A stretch of 64,000 nt of DNA, taken from assembly GCA_910591455.2 (NCBI GenBank), contig OU342817.1:8284915-8348914 (forward strand). Reading direction: 5' to 3'. The notes below the pieces were generated by a model. It ran no database searches. It had not been told where the DNA came from and saw nothing but the letters and a program-made list of their open reading frames with translations. Below, piece after piece: positions 1 through 11,229 of this stretch; the stretch's first letter is position 1, and each line of letters starts with the position of its first letter. Position numbers and translations under genes: made by a program. Source of the stretch: Pholis gunnellus (lineage: Eukaryota > Chordata > Actinopteri > Perciformes > Pholidae).

Positions 1-1013
1 AGACTTTTTGATGGGAGACAAGTTTTATTTCAGCTAAGAACTCCGTTATTGAATATTTATCCAAATATTGAAAGCATTTTCCCTTTCAGTTTAAGGTCAG
101 TTATTACATATCTGACCTAAAACTAAATTTAAAAAATGATTTCATTTAGTGTGACTTGAGGCACCAAAATCAAACTTTTCTTTTTTATCCTGCGTTTATA
201 TTTTTAAATAGCAGAACATGCACTACATGACTATTGCATGTATTCCACCATCACCTCACTCTGTTGTGCTTGTATGCAAAGCAAGGCAGTTCTATTTATA
301 AAGCATGTTTCATACTCGGTGGTCGGTTCAAGATGCTGTACAGAGAAATTAAAAACAATACATTTACAGAGTTAGACCAGGGACCAAAATCAACACTAAA
401 TAAATACATAAATAACAATTCCCTGGTTAATACAGCTATCCATGTTTCTGCTGCTTATCCAGAGGTCATTTGTGGAGAGGCATTTTGGGACAGTTAATTA
501 TATTAATTATATCATTAGGAATTATTCTTATGTACTGCTGGGAAGTACTCAAAATAGGATATGATAATAAATAATTGCAGGCCATATTGTCCCCACTGGT
601 TTGCTATTATAATTTTGAGTAGATGATCATGAAACTGATATTTAATTGAAATGTATGAGGCATTCAAAAGGTCTTACATTTCTTAAATCCACCACTGCTT
701 TATGTGATACGCTACTTTACTAAACCGATCACATCTCACTGATGCGGTAGAGCTTCGACTCTCTGTAAATTTGCTCACTGACTGTATTCCAGAAAGATTA
801 TTTTACAAGGATGCTGTATGTCCTGAAGTGTCATTGATTTGCATAGATCCACACTGACGAGTCGAACATTTAAGCGAATAGTGTAACCCTGGTTAGTGTT
901 TCATGTGGATTGAAAGACAAACCATTGGATAACTCAGATGGCCCAGGGGAAGGAGTGGAACCTAATTTAACATAGAAAATGAACTGACACCAGTTTGTTT
1001 ACATTTCTCTGAG
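1..1013. other. Left-edge noncoding stretch
   Basis: AT-rich sequence in which I see no exon with good splice sites. The first coding exon or exons of the SLC1A remnant that follows would be expected here or beyond the left edge. I searched by eye for the N-terminal membrane exon of that family and did not find it. The open frame at 234-497 resembles no family I know. Confidence 0.5.
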
Positions 1014-2001
1014 GGATTGGCCTGGGCTTTGCTCTGCAATCCTGTAACCTGACAGCCAGAAATATAAAATACTTCACTACTTAATACTTTCCTGGAGAGC
1101 TGTTGTTACGGATGCTACAGTTGCCGGTGCTTCCTCTCATCATCTCTAGTCTGATTACAGGTTAGATCCCTGGATGTTACAGTCAAATGGCCTAATTGGG
1201 TGGCTATGTATGTGTATTATAGTGTGTCCTGCACAAGGATATTACCCTCCATGTCCTTCTACATTATCAGTCTGCCAACCTTGTAAATCCAGTGATGTTA
1301 GTCACTAGCAGATGCTCAGTTTAACAGCATTCTTCGCCTTTTCCCACCTCATTTGTACAGAGTACAGAATGTTAGAAACATCCTCAATACAATGTAATCC
1401 AAAACAGCAACAGCACCAATAGCTACAGCCTATAACTCAACTTTATAAGATTCACATGTTTGGGATTTATTGCTGAGCTTCGATGAATTGCACATGAAAC
1501 CGTGTTAAATTATGTTCATATATGCCGAAGTAAGGGTAAGTTTTCCATGTGAAAATGTTAAGAATTTGCATGATGCAAATATACTAAATATACTTTATAT
1601 ACTGTACATATAGTACATGTCAAACATATTTTGTTGTGGTATTTATATTCATATGCTACACCTTATTTTCATTTCAGGTGTGTCATCTGTGACGTGGAAG
1701 ACTTCTAGTAAAACGGGGCTCCAGGCTATTAGCTATTACATAATAACAACCACTATGGCTGTTTTCACCGGCATCGAGCTTGTTGTTCTCATCCAGTCAG
1801 GGAAATCACCTGTAGGTGCATCAGCGTCCTCTGGTGGTAAAGTGAAGGCCGTGCAGACTGTGGATGCCTTTCTGGATCTGATCAGGTGCATGCGCATCAA
1901 AAAGGATCAATCTACTTAATCAAATGTAAAAATTCATTCTAAGCTAACCATATTGCAGAAATATGTTTCCCTCAAATCTGGTGGCTGCTTGTTTTAGCAA
2001 G
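1014..2001 (+). pseudogene. Excitatory amino-acid transporter (SLC1A/EAAT) gene remnant, three exons
   Basis: Three consecutive exons match the N-terminal third of sodium-coupled glutamate transporters. Exon A (1014-1160) reads IGLGFAL...RNIKYF, then a TAA stop at 1082-1084, then YFPGELLLRML...LPLIISSLITG. Exon B (1678-1885) reads VSSVTWKTSSKTGLQAISYY and ends AVQTVDAFLDLIR. Exon C (1959-2001) reads NMFPSNLVAACFSK. The GT..AG sites and phases agree (phase 1 between A and B, phase 2 between B and C), which supports real descent from a transporter gene. Family members read KYF-S-FPGELL at the stop position. Here about nine extra bases carry the stop, within a TACTT-rich run that looks like slippage. 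I found no exon for the rest of the transporter (extracellular loop, HP1, HP2, NMDGT motif) between 2002 and admp, and none for its N-terminus upstream. The AVQTVDAFLDLIRNMFPSNLV stretch recalls the fish SLC1A8/9 group, but I would not fix the paralogue. Alternatives are an assembly error at the stop, or exons displaced elsewhere. Confidence 0.72.
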
Positions 2002-2969
2002 GTGAGATCTGAAGCCGTCACGTTTTGACTTCCTCAACATGTGTGTGGTTGTGGTCAAGTCACACTCACAACAGAACTTCCTGTATCCAATCAATTTCAG
2101 GAACATTTTGGAAATACAACATATATATTTTTTGTTCAAATAAATCTGTCCATTTTATGAAAATAAAAACAATATCAGAGTCAACAATAGTCCCAAAAAT
2201 TAGTATAATCTGACCTAATTAACTGCTGTGACAATGTCTCACTGTACTTTTACGTGTGTGGTCTGAACAAGATCGCAAGTTTTTTTTGTGAAAATTTCAA
2301 TCAGAAATGCTCTCTAAAATTGTGCAATATTTTGTGCAAAATTGTCATATTTAAACATAGCAAGACCTCTGGGATAAATCTGATTATTTAGTTTAGTTAG
2401 TTTAGTCTTTTGGGGGGAATTCACACGTGCATTTGTGACCTTTCTACTTAATCAAATTGTTGTAGGCAGAAAACTTTAGTCAATTGAGAACATTGCAAGC
2501 ATTCTTCTGACTGACCATTTTTGTGCGTGTAAATACTGCAGAGATTGGGCGAAATTGTTCCAGCAAGTATTGTAAAGCTTTCCTTTTCTTTGACCAAATG
2601 TTGGCCATTTTGATAGCTAACTGTGTAGTTGTTCTGTCATAATCAATAACACTTCAGTAGACCTTGAAATAATCTCACACTTTTGAAAGAATAATATTTA
2701 GCAAATACATTTATTCTATAATCTTTTTTTTTGGTACACCATTTATTTTGACTCCACAACAGAAAAAAATAAAATATTCACATCTTTTACATGATATCAC
2801 TTCCATCACTGCCATATATTATAATTTATAGATATTTACATATATTACAACGCCACATATGGCACATTACTAATTTAAAGGGCAGCTGGCTATTTATGCA
2901 CAAAAACCTTAATTTACATTGTATTTTTAATGAATATCTGTGCAGCCCGACACCAGAGACTAGTTGATG
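2002..2969. other. Convergent intergenic stretch and admp 3' UTR
   Basis: AT-rich with no further transporter exon visible. The right part should be the 3' UTR of admp, which runs leftwards. AATAAA motifs on the - strand lie at 2742-2747 and 2710-2715, about 225-260 bases past the stop codon, and either could be its polyadenylation signal. Confidence 0.5.
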
Positions 2970-4726
2970 TCAGTGGCAGCCACAGCTTCCAGCCACCATG
3001 TCATTATACTGTTTCAGCACCACATTCTCATCATCGTCGAAGTAGAGCAAGTTGATGGAGAAGAGCTTGTCGGGCACGCAGCACGGCGTCTCAATGCCGT
3101 TGATCAGCTTCAGAGCATTGATGATGGACTGGACGGTGGCGTGGTTGGTCGGCCTCATGTTCTGACCCAGAGGGAAGGGGCAGGAGCCTTTGCAGTGGTA
3201 AGCGTTGTAGCCCCGGGGAGACACGATCCAGCCCGACCAGCCGATCTCCTCGAAGTCGACGTAGAGGGGCTGGCGCTGGCAGGGCAAAGCACCTTCCTCC
3301 TCGCTGTAGTCCAGGGAGCGGGCGGTGCGGGAGGATGGACCTGACATTGGGGTTTGGGGCAGGCTGGAAGTGTCTGTGGCTGTGGTGTCATTTGGGTCTG
3401 GTGAGCAAAAAGAGTCTTTTGTTAGAAAACACAGTATTTTATACAGTAGGTTCTTATGAATTGGGGCCTCTAAAAATGTTTCTTCCTTCCCACATTGCTC
3501 TTATTCAGATGTATATATGTATGTCAGACACCGACTGAGGAAAGTATTGTATTGATAGCCAATTAGCATTGGAAATCAAATTTTCCTGAAGAAATGTGTC
3601 TGGTGTATGGTAAGAAATGTGCAAATTTTAATGTGAAAAAGATTTGTTTGAGAGAAATAGAGACGTAAATCTCACCTATGCTTTCAAGAGTAGTCGAGCG
3701 GCGGCCATCGTCGGTGAAGAGGACCAGCATGGGCTGTTTACTCTGGTGGTGGGTGCGTCCTGAAGCAAAGCGGATCAGTTTCATATCCATCATGCTTCCT
3801 CCCAGGGTCCGAACCACCACGTGGAGCCCCAGGTTACTGCCTTCATCTACCATCCAGTAGCGCACCTTCATGAAGAAGTTCACATTATTAGTCAATAAAA
3901 AAACACATAATTCAGGAAGTTATGTTCAGAATGCACGTAGTGCAAGCCCTAAAAAGAAGTGAATACTCACTGCTTGTGTGATGGTGAACACTTCCCAACC
4001 AGTAGAGTGGACTGGGATGAGTCGAGAAGAAAGCAGCTTCCTGCCCTGTGTGATGTTATTTCTGCTGGTGTCAAGCAGCTGATAAACACTGACCTGAATG
4101 AGACAGAAGAGATGGGGGGGGGGGGGGGGGGGTTACAGTAATGTCCAACAGAGAGATACTTCCTTCATTGAATTGTAACCATAATGGTATGTAATGGTAC
4201 GTACCTGGCAGAAATGGTGTCTATTGAATGTCTGTGTTGACTGAGGTCTCAGCTTGAAGAGATGGAGCTCTGCAGTGAGAACCTTCTCAGTTCTAGCAAC
4301 CGTGGACAAATTGAACCTAAACTCCACCTGTTCACTGTGCACTGCAATGGAAATGATGTCATTAGAGACCAGAACAAAGGTGATAATACTCCACTGTCTA
4401 CAGTAACCAGTAGCAGTAATCAAAATCTTACATTTGTCAAAGAAACTGCGCACAGTATTCCCCTCCAGAAGATACGGGTCTTTGGTCACACCGTCCACAT
4501 CAGCAACCGTGTTGTACAGGTCAAGCATGTACTGAGGGGCTTGCTTGTGTCCATGGATAGCAGGGGGGTCCTCCATCCCAAAAACCTCCAAAAGTCTCTT
4601 GATGGCAGCTGAGCGTACTTCCCCTGACTCAGTCTCGGCGCTGAAATGATTCTCCAGATAGCTAAGTGAAGGCCGTGCAGCGGCGGTGCACGCTAAAGCG
4701 GCGAAGCTGATAATAAACAGCATCAT
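2970..4726 (-). CDS. admp: Anti-dorsalizing morphogenetic protein (BMP-type TGF-beta ligand)
   Basis: Secreted BMP-family ligand that patterns the dorsoventral axis of the early embryo; in frogs and fish it is made in the organizer. Five coding exons on the - strand: 4726-4432, 4341-4205, 4093-3971, 3865-3676 and 3397-2970. They join in phases 1, 0, 0, 1 to give 390 residues, about the usual length. The start is the ATG pair at 4726-4721, followed by a signal peptide (MMLFIISFAALACTAAA). The propeptide carries AELHLFKLRP (exon 2) and N-glycosylation sites FNLS and NNIT. A minimal furin site RTAR (272-275) precedes the mature domain, which has all seven cystine-knot cysteines: C288, the pair in YHCKGSC, the PCC pair and the C-terminal SCGCH. 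The motifs GWSGWI, YNAYHCKGSCPFPL and ENVVLKQYNDMVAGSCGCH fit ADMP better than BMP2/4 (ending VVEGCGCR) or Nodal. It lies downstream of pnhd on the same strand, about 1.8 kb from that gene's stop codon. Confidence 0.9.
4114..4132. repeat. Poly-G/poly-C run in admp intron 2
   Basis: Nineteen G in a row on +, so C19 in the transcript. It ends about 20 bases before the acceptor of admp exon 3 (exon start 4093), and so forms part of the region that acts as the polypyrimidine tract. Confidence 0.9.
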
Positions 4727-4827
4727 GTCTAAAAGTTGAGTAGATCCCTTGTGCGTCGGTGTCCTCGGACCACACAACCGGCCAGCAACTTGGAGTACGA
4801 GTGACTGCAGGGTCCTGGAAGCTCGAC

Positions 4828-4835
4828 TTTTTATA
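4828..4835 (-). promoter_or_regulatory. TATA box of admp
   Basis: TATAAAAA on the - strand, about 100 bases before the admp ATG. It predicts a start site near 4803 and a short 5' UTR in the first coding exon. The spacing supports 4726 as the translation start. Confidence 0.6.
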
Positions 4836-5074
4836 TCAAATGCTCCCCTTCACTCTTCAGTGCCCCCAAAGCCTTGGTAAACAGCAGTAAAGATGCTATT
4901 TAGTCGCAAATGTAAATCACCAATCAGCGAATGTAAAGGGAGACTAATGGCGGCGTAAACAAGGTGTGAACCCGATTGTAGATTTTACTCGAGCCCATTG
5001 TCTCCACGTCTGGCAATAAACGCTCAAATAAACTAATTTCAGCCTTTGAAAAAGCTTGATACTTATTGACCAGT

Positions 5075-5100
5075 GCTGCTGTTGTTGTTGTTGTTGTTGT
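5075..5100. repeat. (GTT)n microsatellite
   Basis: GCTGCT followed by about seven GTT units, roughly 240-275 bases upstream of the admp TATA box. Confidence 0.85.
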
Positions 5101-5527
5101 GGAATATATTTCCTCTGTGATGTTCCATGTTATAGAGGAGGAATGTAACGAATATGAACAGAATCCACTTGGAGCTGATCTGTTGAGGAAGTGTACTCAC
5201 CATGGGAGGTTAACTGCTCCTAAATGAATCCATCAATTTATAATAATGGTCACAGTGTCTTTGGTGGAAACCAATTACTTCGATAAAGAGACGGGTGTCG
5301 CTGGCTACACGTCGCGAGATTTACATAAACTACTTATCCAGTTACAGCTGGATAATCACCAAAAACAAGCAGTTTTGTGGTTTAAAAAAAATCAACTGGA
5401 CTGACCTCCTGTTATGGCTAAATGGATGTGGTGCTGAAAAGATGACTGTAATTTCCAGCAATTTCTCTAATTTTCCCCATAAGAAATACACTTTTCTGTA
5501 ATAAATCAATACAATAATTTTGATATT

Positions 5528-5605
5528 TGATATATATATATATATATCTATCTATATATATATATATATAGATAGATAGATAGATAGATAGATATAGATA
5601 TATAT
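5528..5605. repeat. Compound (TA)n/(GATA)n microsatellite
   Basis: Runs of TA broken by TCTA, then about seven GATA units, then TA again. Likely length-polymorphic. It gives rise to a meaningless tyrosine/isoleucine-rich open frame on the - strand. Confidence 0.9.
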
Positions 5606-6383
5606 TAACTATGTAAAACATTTTTTAAATGTTAGGTGTTCTTTAAACTAGGTTATATTTTATTCATTCATCAAAGCCAACTCAATCCCTTCCTAGGAAA
5701 CTGGCTAACTGTGCCATTTGGTTACTTTGAACTTTACGCACAATTACGCACGAGTAAAAGACAGGTTGACAATGAAAAAAGTACGTTTCCCCCACTGTAA
5801 TAAACATTTAAGAGATCTAAGATCTAAGTTTCTACATCACACCCTGTAAGCAAGTCATAAAACCCCTTATAGTGTGACAGAAAAAAACACAAAAGAGTTG
5901 TTTCACACGTTCATATCAAATAAGGAGCTATTTACTACCTGCACGTGTTTTCTTTCAAAGGCACGTTTGCGAAATTGCTTAGCTTTTCATGTGCTCCTTT
6001 CCAGTGATTCTTCGAAGTCTAATTTTGTCTCTCTGAAACTTTAGACTCTGATACTTATTTAGATCAATTTCAGATTTCATTGATTCATAGATTGTCTTAA
6101 AGTCAAAATTACTGTCTGTCAGGCCTCCCAATACGTTATGTTAACTTGTTTTCTGAACTCAAATAAAAGTTTATGACGTTTTTATACTAAATACGTTTTT
6201 TATAATCATTTAGAATAGGGCTACACATTGAATATACTCTGTGTTCGAATGTCTTGAATGTCATTCGAATTTGCTTTGCTTCGGATTGTGCCTTTCCAAA
6301 AATGTTTAAGTTTTATTAGCAGTTTAGTAAAACATGTTTTGTTCATGGTCCCATGACAAGTCCTCACACATTGTTGTATTAAA

Positions 6384-6389
6384 TTTATT
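6384..6389 (-). terminator. Probable polyadenylation signal of pnhd
   Basis: AATAAA on the - strand, about 170 bases past the pnhd stop codon. It is the nearest canonical signal I see in the right direction. Confidence 0.45.
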
Positions 6390-6555
6390 TACAAAATTAT
6401 CATTTTTACATATATTACATATAATACAATAATACTTTAGGGAAGCAAATTCTTAAACAAATGTTATAGTAGTGGTGGGGTCATCAACGGGCTGTGAATT
6501 ATAACTTCTCATGAGAAGAGATTGGAAGTTGTTTTTCCAGTAGAGGGCGCCGTAT

Positions 6556-9500
6556 TCAGTTTTGGCAAAGACAGGAAGTGATGGAGAGGACGGTGCGTAT
6601 CTGACCATGCTGGTTGAGGAAGCTGTGGCTCTCGTAGCCCTGCGGAGCGCAGGAGCTGGACTGTCTTTCAGCCCATAAGTGGCAGATTGCAGGATCAGAC
6701 TGACTCCTGCAAAAGAAAATCGAAAGAACTTTAAAATCACTTTGTTAGTTATCTACATTTGGCCTCCTGTTACATTACAGTCATTAAGCAGACACTTTTA
6801 TCCAAAATGACTTACAATAACTGTATTCATAGGTATTCAAGAGAACTACTAGTCACCTGTTGATATGTCTATTGACACAGTGACAGTTAACTTTAGTATG
6901 TGAGGTGCTTTAATTGTTATGATTGATCATGTTTGTACAGTGACATTTTGGAACTTTTTATTGTCCAATTTAACTACAATAAATCCTGCTTACGCTTTTA
7001 ATGACGGTATTGTGAGTCTGATTAATAAACTGCTGATATAAAGGGTTTACAACTGTACAATACACAACATGAATTCCATGCATTAACCTCTTATTAAACC
7101 AGAATGACCTGCTGTTGGGGCAGTGATAACAAACTCACGCTTTGCTTTATTTTAAATTATAGTTGCAAGACCAACGTTTTAAAAAGATAAAAAACATGTT
7201 AGGGGGAATATAGAGAAAATGTGTCTAAAAAGGCACATTATATGAAGAATATTTAAACTTGATATAATGGTGAAGCCGTAAAACATCTTTGGTCTTGCTT
7301 TTGAATATTTCACTCAGAGTAAACAACGTATAGCTTCATTCCAGTGCTGCAACATGTTGACATGTGATGGGGTTACTTTAACTGTAAAATATCAGTTTAT
7401 CGTACTTAAATAAAAAGAATAAGAGGTTCACATTCCTAATGTACCATCTATTTCCTTCATCATATCATTTTACTTTATTTTATGAACAGAGGAGCAAAAA
7501 TAGTACAAACAAATCAACCTCTTATCGCACACTGTTACAAGTCTGGGATTTCTGACAGGGGGACATATGGTGAGGGAATTAATCGGGGACAACATGCTGA
7601 GTGCAGAAAGTGTCAAAACTCACAGGCAATTGTTACAAGAGAGGCAGAGGACGTGTGGTTGTGGGTGTGTGTAGCAGCTGTGTTCATGCTTACCTGAGAA
7701 GGCATCGGTTTCCTGTAGTGCAGCCTCCCAAACATCTGCCCACATCTATTTCCTGTGGAAAATTAGCAACACAGAGAGAGGGCAATCAGCTCACAGCTGG
7801 TCACAAATATTGACCCAGTTGAGTTGGAGCCCAGCTGCTGTTTAGGATTTTAACTGCTCTGATTCGACACCTGCAGGAGCCATTTGTGTTTGCACTGCGC
7901 TCGCACCTTTGGAGCTGAGGAACAGCATATGACCAACTGTGTCAACTTAAATCTAATTATTCATCATGTAAAGTCTGATCATTTCATTGAATTATTTTGA
8001 TCTTTGTGAGGGTTGAGGATGAACTTTGTAGTAAGTGCATCAAAGTGGGGCTTTTGTGAATGCTAAAAGTTTGAGAAAGAATAATGAGTCTAAATCTTTA
8101 TTTTTAACATGGTCAACAAAGTTGTTTAAATCAGGTTTTGATTTTGTTTCCCTGAATAAAGTTGAACTACAACTGAAATCTGCCAGTCTAGCATGTGTAT
8201 TGTCTTATGAATAAGCATGCAACCTATCCTGCAGTCCAGCCTGGCCAGTGGATTAGCTTAATTAAGTGCTGTCTTCCACACAAGTGTCTGATGAATAACA
8301 ATACTTCTTACTGTCTGGCACCTAACGGGACCCCTGTTTCCTCTCAACTTTGCTACAAAAGTGAGAGTGTGAAACTGGCATCACAAATGTATCACTCTTC
8401 TAGTGTTAAGTATGCCATGCTGATCAAAGAAGAGATGAAAGATATTTTGAAAGGCTGGATACAAATATAAAGTTGAATTCAGACACATTTTTTGTTGTGG
8501 ATGAACAAGAACAAGAACAAAAAGTTGTGGTGATAAATCAGAATGAACACCTACTTTGAGCCTCTCCTCTTTAACTCCATCTGCATGGTGGACTGTTTCA
8601 TAGTAATACTCCACGTATGGAACCCTGTAGCAGCTTTCCTTCAGCTCACAGGCTGCCACTGTCCGGATGAGGTCCGCTTTGTTGGGGGTTTCCACCAAGG
8701 CTGAGTCAAACTTAGTGGGGACACAGGAGAATCCCTCTGTGGAGGATTAAAAAAGGAAAAGTGGTTTATGAGCAGCAGCAATAGCTGCGTTATAATCTGT
8801 GATCCAAAGGAAAATAAACAGACGAGCAACATATATAACACAGGATTAGCTTTGTGACTCTGATCAATGCGTCTTAGACATCAACGCCATGAGTTGTGTT
8901 TTGTTCTGGTTCTGTTAGAGAATAGTGTATATCAGTAAGATTTGGAAAAGAGACCTACAATAATAAAGATATTTCATTACTGAATCAAACTCATGCATTA
9001 CATTTAGTCACAATCTAGAAATGGCCAAAAGGTAAGGTACGGTTTAATTTTTATCAGCATAATAAGAAGTGGTGAATCTAATGCTAGCAGTGTAGTGCTG
9101 CTTTCACAATGGGCCTGCAGTGAATATCATTATAACTGTTGCTGTTATAATTTCATTCTTAGCCCCAAAACATATAATACATTAACACAGTGACACTGCC
9201 CCCTATATGTTGATGTGCAATAAAATAAAAAGGTCAAGTTAATTTGATCTAAATTGAGAGAAAGCATAAAAACTCTCGTTCCTAAATTTCCCCTTGACTT
9301 GGTTTGATGTGTTCCTGTATAGTTTGTATCCACATTTGTTTTAAATAGGTTAATCGACCATTTTTCTGTCTGTAGTAAGAACTTTTCATTCGTTTTCAGT
9401 AATGTTTTTCATTTGATTAGCTGCTCACTGCTTGGTTGAGCCCCTTTTCCTGTTTTGATTGTTGTTAGACAGGTACACATACACACACACACACACACAC

Positions 9501-11151
9501 ATACACATACAGACACACAGACACACACCTGGTGAGCCCTTGGACCGGGAGCATCCTCCCACGTCGACGACCGTCTCATACGGCGTCTCGTAGTGGTACG
9601 TCCTCAGTGCGGGGACCCTGATGCACAGAGTCAGCTTGATCTCACATTGGCACCCCTCGATGACCTCCACCTCTCGGGGTCCCTCTAACAGAAGCACCCG
9701 GTCCACACGCATGCTGGTCGGCTCACACACCTGGTTCATCCCGCAGGAGGGCAGCTGGTTCAGCGGCTCCGGGCTGTCTGGAGAGGCAGGTCCGCGCGTC
9801 CTCGTCTTTTGTAAGGGTTGAGAGTTTGTTCGGGTCAGACATGTCACAGCATATTTCTGTGTGCATCATTTTAGTGGCGCTACTTCGTTTGAGTGTTTTT
9901 ACACGTGTAGTTTACGAAATGGTTTTATTGTTTGGTTCATGCAGAGTTGCCCCCTTATGCTAATCTTAGAATTTTAATACGCTTTTAATAATTAACGTAA
10001 GTGATTCGTGACGCTTCCGTTATAACTTTATTTACCCTATCAAGTATATTTTCTATTGGAAATTGAGCAGGACAACCCTGACGACAATCACAAAGTTACA
10101 GCGCGCCCTTGTGGCTCGTGAGGGGAAACTTCACTTACTTTCTTGCTCCTAAGAAATTCCAGCATTGAGGAATGTTTGGAGTATTCCTGCTGTCCTGCTT
10201 CATGTGATGGCCTGGACGCTCCCCCGCAATGCGACCTGCACATTCCCACATCGACACTGACAGGACTCTCAGAGATGTCTGTGGAGAGAGAGAGAGACAC
10301 ACACATAATAGATTGTATGTGAATTATTATCTCAAAGATTATTACTTTAGAAAAAGTTTTAGTCTCGGTTGCATTTGAATTTCCCCGTTCGTTTGAAAAA
10401 TCATTATTTGGCTTCTGTTAGGGAACTATGGCAAATTAAAACATACATTGTACTGATGTAGGACATGAAGTGGTGCTTTACCTTGTCCGATGTAGACAAA
10501 GTGGCTCTGTCTTCTGCAGCACAGTCTCTGTGTGAACAGGCTTCTGTGATCTATGTGTTTGCTCAACACTACAGTCACTAGAAAACATAACACAAAACAT
10601 CAGGGCGTTAACACTGTTGGCGTTATAGTTGTTGTAGAGTAAGCATCATTTTTCTTAAAGATTATTTAAAACATTATATTTTCCAAAATGAGCTAATTCA
10701 AATCCAAAATATCCAAGTAAAACTCAATAGTGCAGGATCCATGTTCCTCAAGGTGTTTGGGTTTTTTAATGAAATGCATTAATTGTCCGTTATTTAAGCC
10801 CAGACAGACATATAAACACACTATTCATTTATTTAAAAAAAAAACTTATATGCATTACTATTATTGACCTGGACACTTTTTTGTTTTAGATTTGCATGAA
10901 AAAATAGTTAATATTTAGTGAAATGGAAAGTGGATGGACCCCTCCTCGGGTGCAGCATCACTCCCTCTGCTACACTCATGTTTACAGTCATATCATAAGG
11001 GATACGTATATTTGAGCAAATCTGTGTCTGTCCAGTTAGTGAAAAGCTGATTCTTTACATGTCACAACAGCAGTAGAGAAAAGTGCAAACAGTACTTACA
11101 GGTCAGGTGGAGGGCACACAGGAGGAGAAGAAATGGCCCGGATACATCCAT
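6556..11151 (-). CDS. pnhd: Pinhead, secreted cysteine-rich developmental regulator
   Basis: Extracellular protein known from chordate embryos; frog work places it in mesoderm/axis patterning together with Admp and FGF signals. Seven coding exons on -: 11151-11100, 10577-10482, 10278-10139, 9805-9529, 8736-8555, 7752-7694 and 6706-6556. Phases 1, 1, 0, 1, 0, 2 agree throughout and give 318 residues. Residues 1-17 form a signal peptide (MDVSGPFLLLLCALHLT). The rest is rich in cysteine, with repeated marks: VDVGMCRSHCGG (about 55-66), VVDVGGCS (about 175-182) and EIDVGRCLGGC (about 250-260). Each is followed by a CxP motif (VCEPTS, SCVPTK, SCAPQG) and two of the three by a C-x-C pair (GCQC, SCLC). 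The last exon must be read in the frame ending SITSCLCQN then TGA at 6558-6556. The longer open frame in that exon lacks cysteines and does not match the phase. The family was recognised from memory of pinhead motifs and from the position next to admp. The intron 4 donor lies in a GT repeat. Confidence 0.85.
6770..6835. repeat. Dispersed teleost repeat fragment in pnhd intron 6
   Basis: CATTACAGTCATTAAGCAGA and the following TTTTATCCAAAATGACTTAC resemble a short motif that recurs throughout fish genomes. The class is not determined here. Confidence 0.4.
9478..9528. repeat. (CA)n microsatellite at the pnhd exon 4 donor
   Basis: CA repeat with TACA and GACA interruptions on +, so GT-rich in the pnhd transcript. 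It begins exactly at the exon 4/intron 4 boundary. Confidence 0.9.
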
Positions 11152-11220
11152 GGCTCTAGTCCCAATCTGCTCCTCAGCTGCCAAATACTGAGTGTCCCTC
11201 TGCTCACTGATTCCTCTGAT

Positions 11221-11227
11221 ATTTATA
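11221..11227 (-). promoter_or_regulatory. TATA-like box of pnhd
   Basis: TATAAAT on the - strand, about 70 bases before the pnhd ATG at 11151. It predicts a start near 11195 and a short 5' UTR. Confidence 0.55.
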
Positions 11228-11229
11228 TG

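Larger units (their letters stand above)
4836..6383. other. pnhd-admp intergenic spacer
   Basis: About 1.5 kb between the admp promoter and the probable 3' end of pnhd. It contains a GTT run (about 5075-5100) and a TA/GATA microsatellite (about 5528-5605). I see no coding exon. Admp control elements could lie here, but the sequence alone does not show which bases matter. Confidence 0.6.

Noticed and set aside
2964..3391. Open frames of 126 and 78 residues on both strands over admp exon 5
   Set aside because: Shadows of the mature ADMP frame, which is fixed by the seven-cysteine domain.
5418..5621. 67-residue - frame of repeated Tyr-Ile
   Set aside because: Translation of the TA/GATA microsatellite.
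6453..6740. 95-residue - strand frame over the last pnhd exon
   Set aside because: Phase from the previous exon (2) selects another frame that ends in a cysteine-rich tail at 6556. The longer frame starts in intron sequence.
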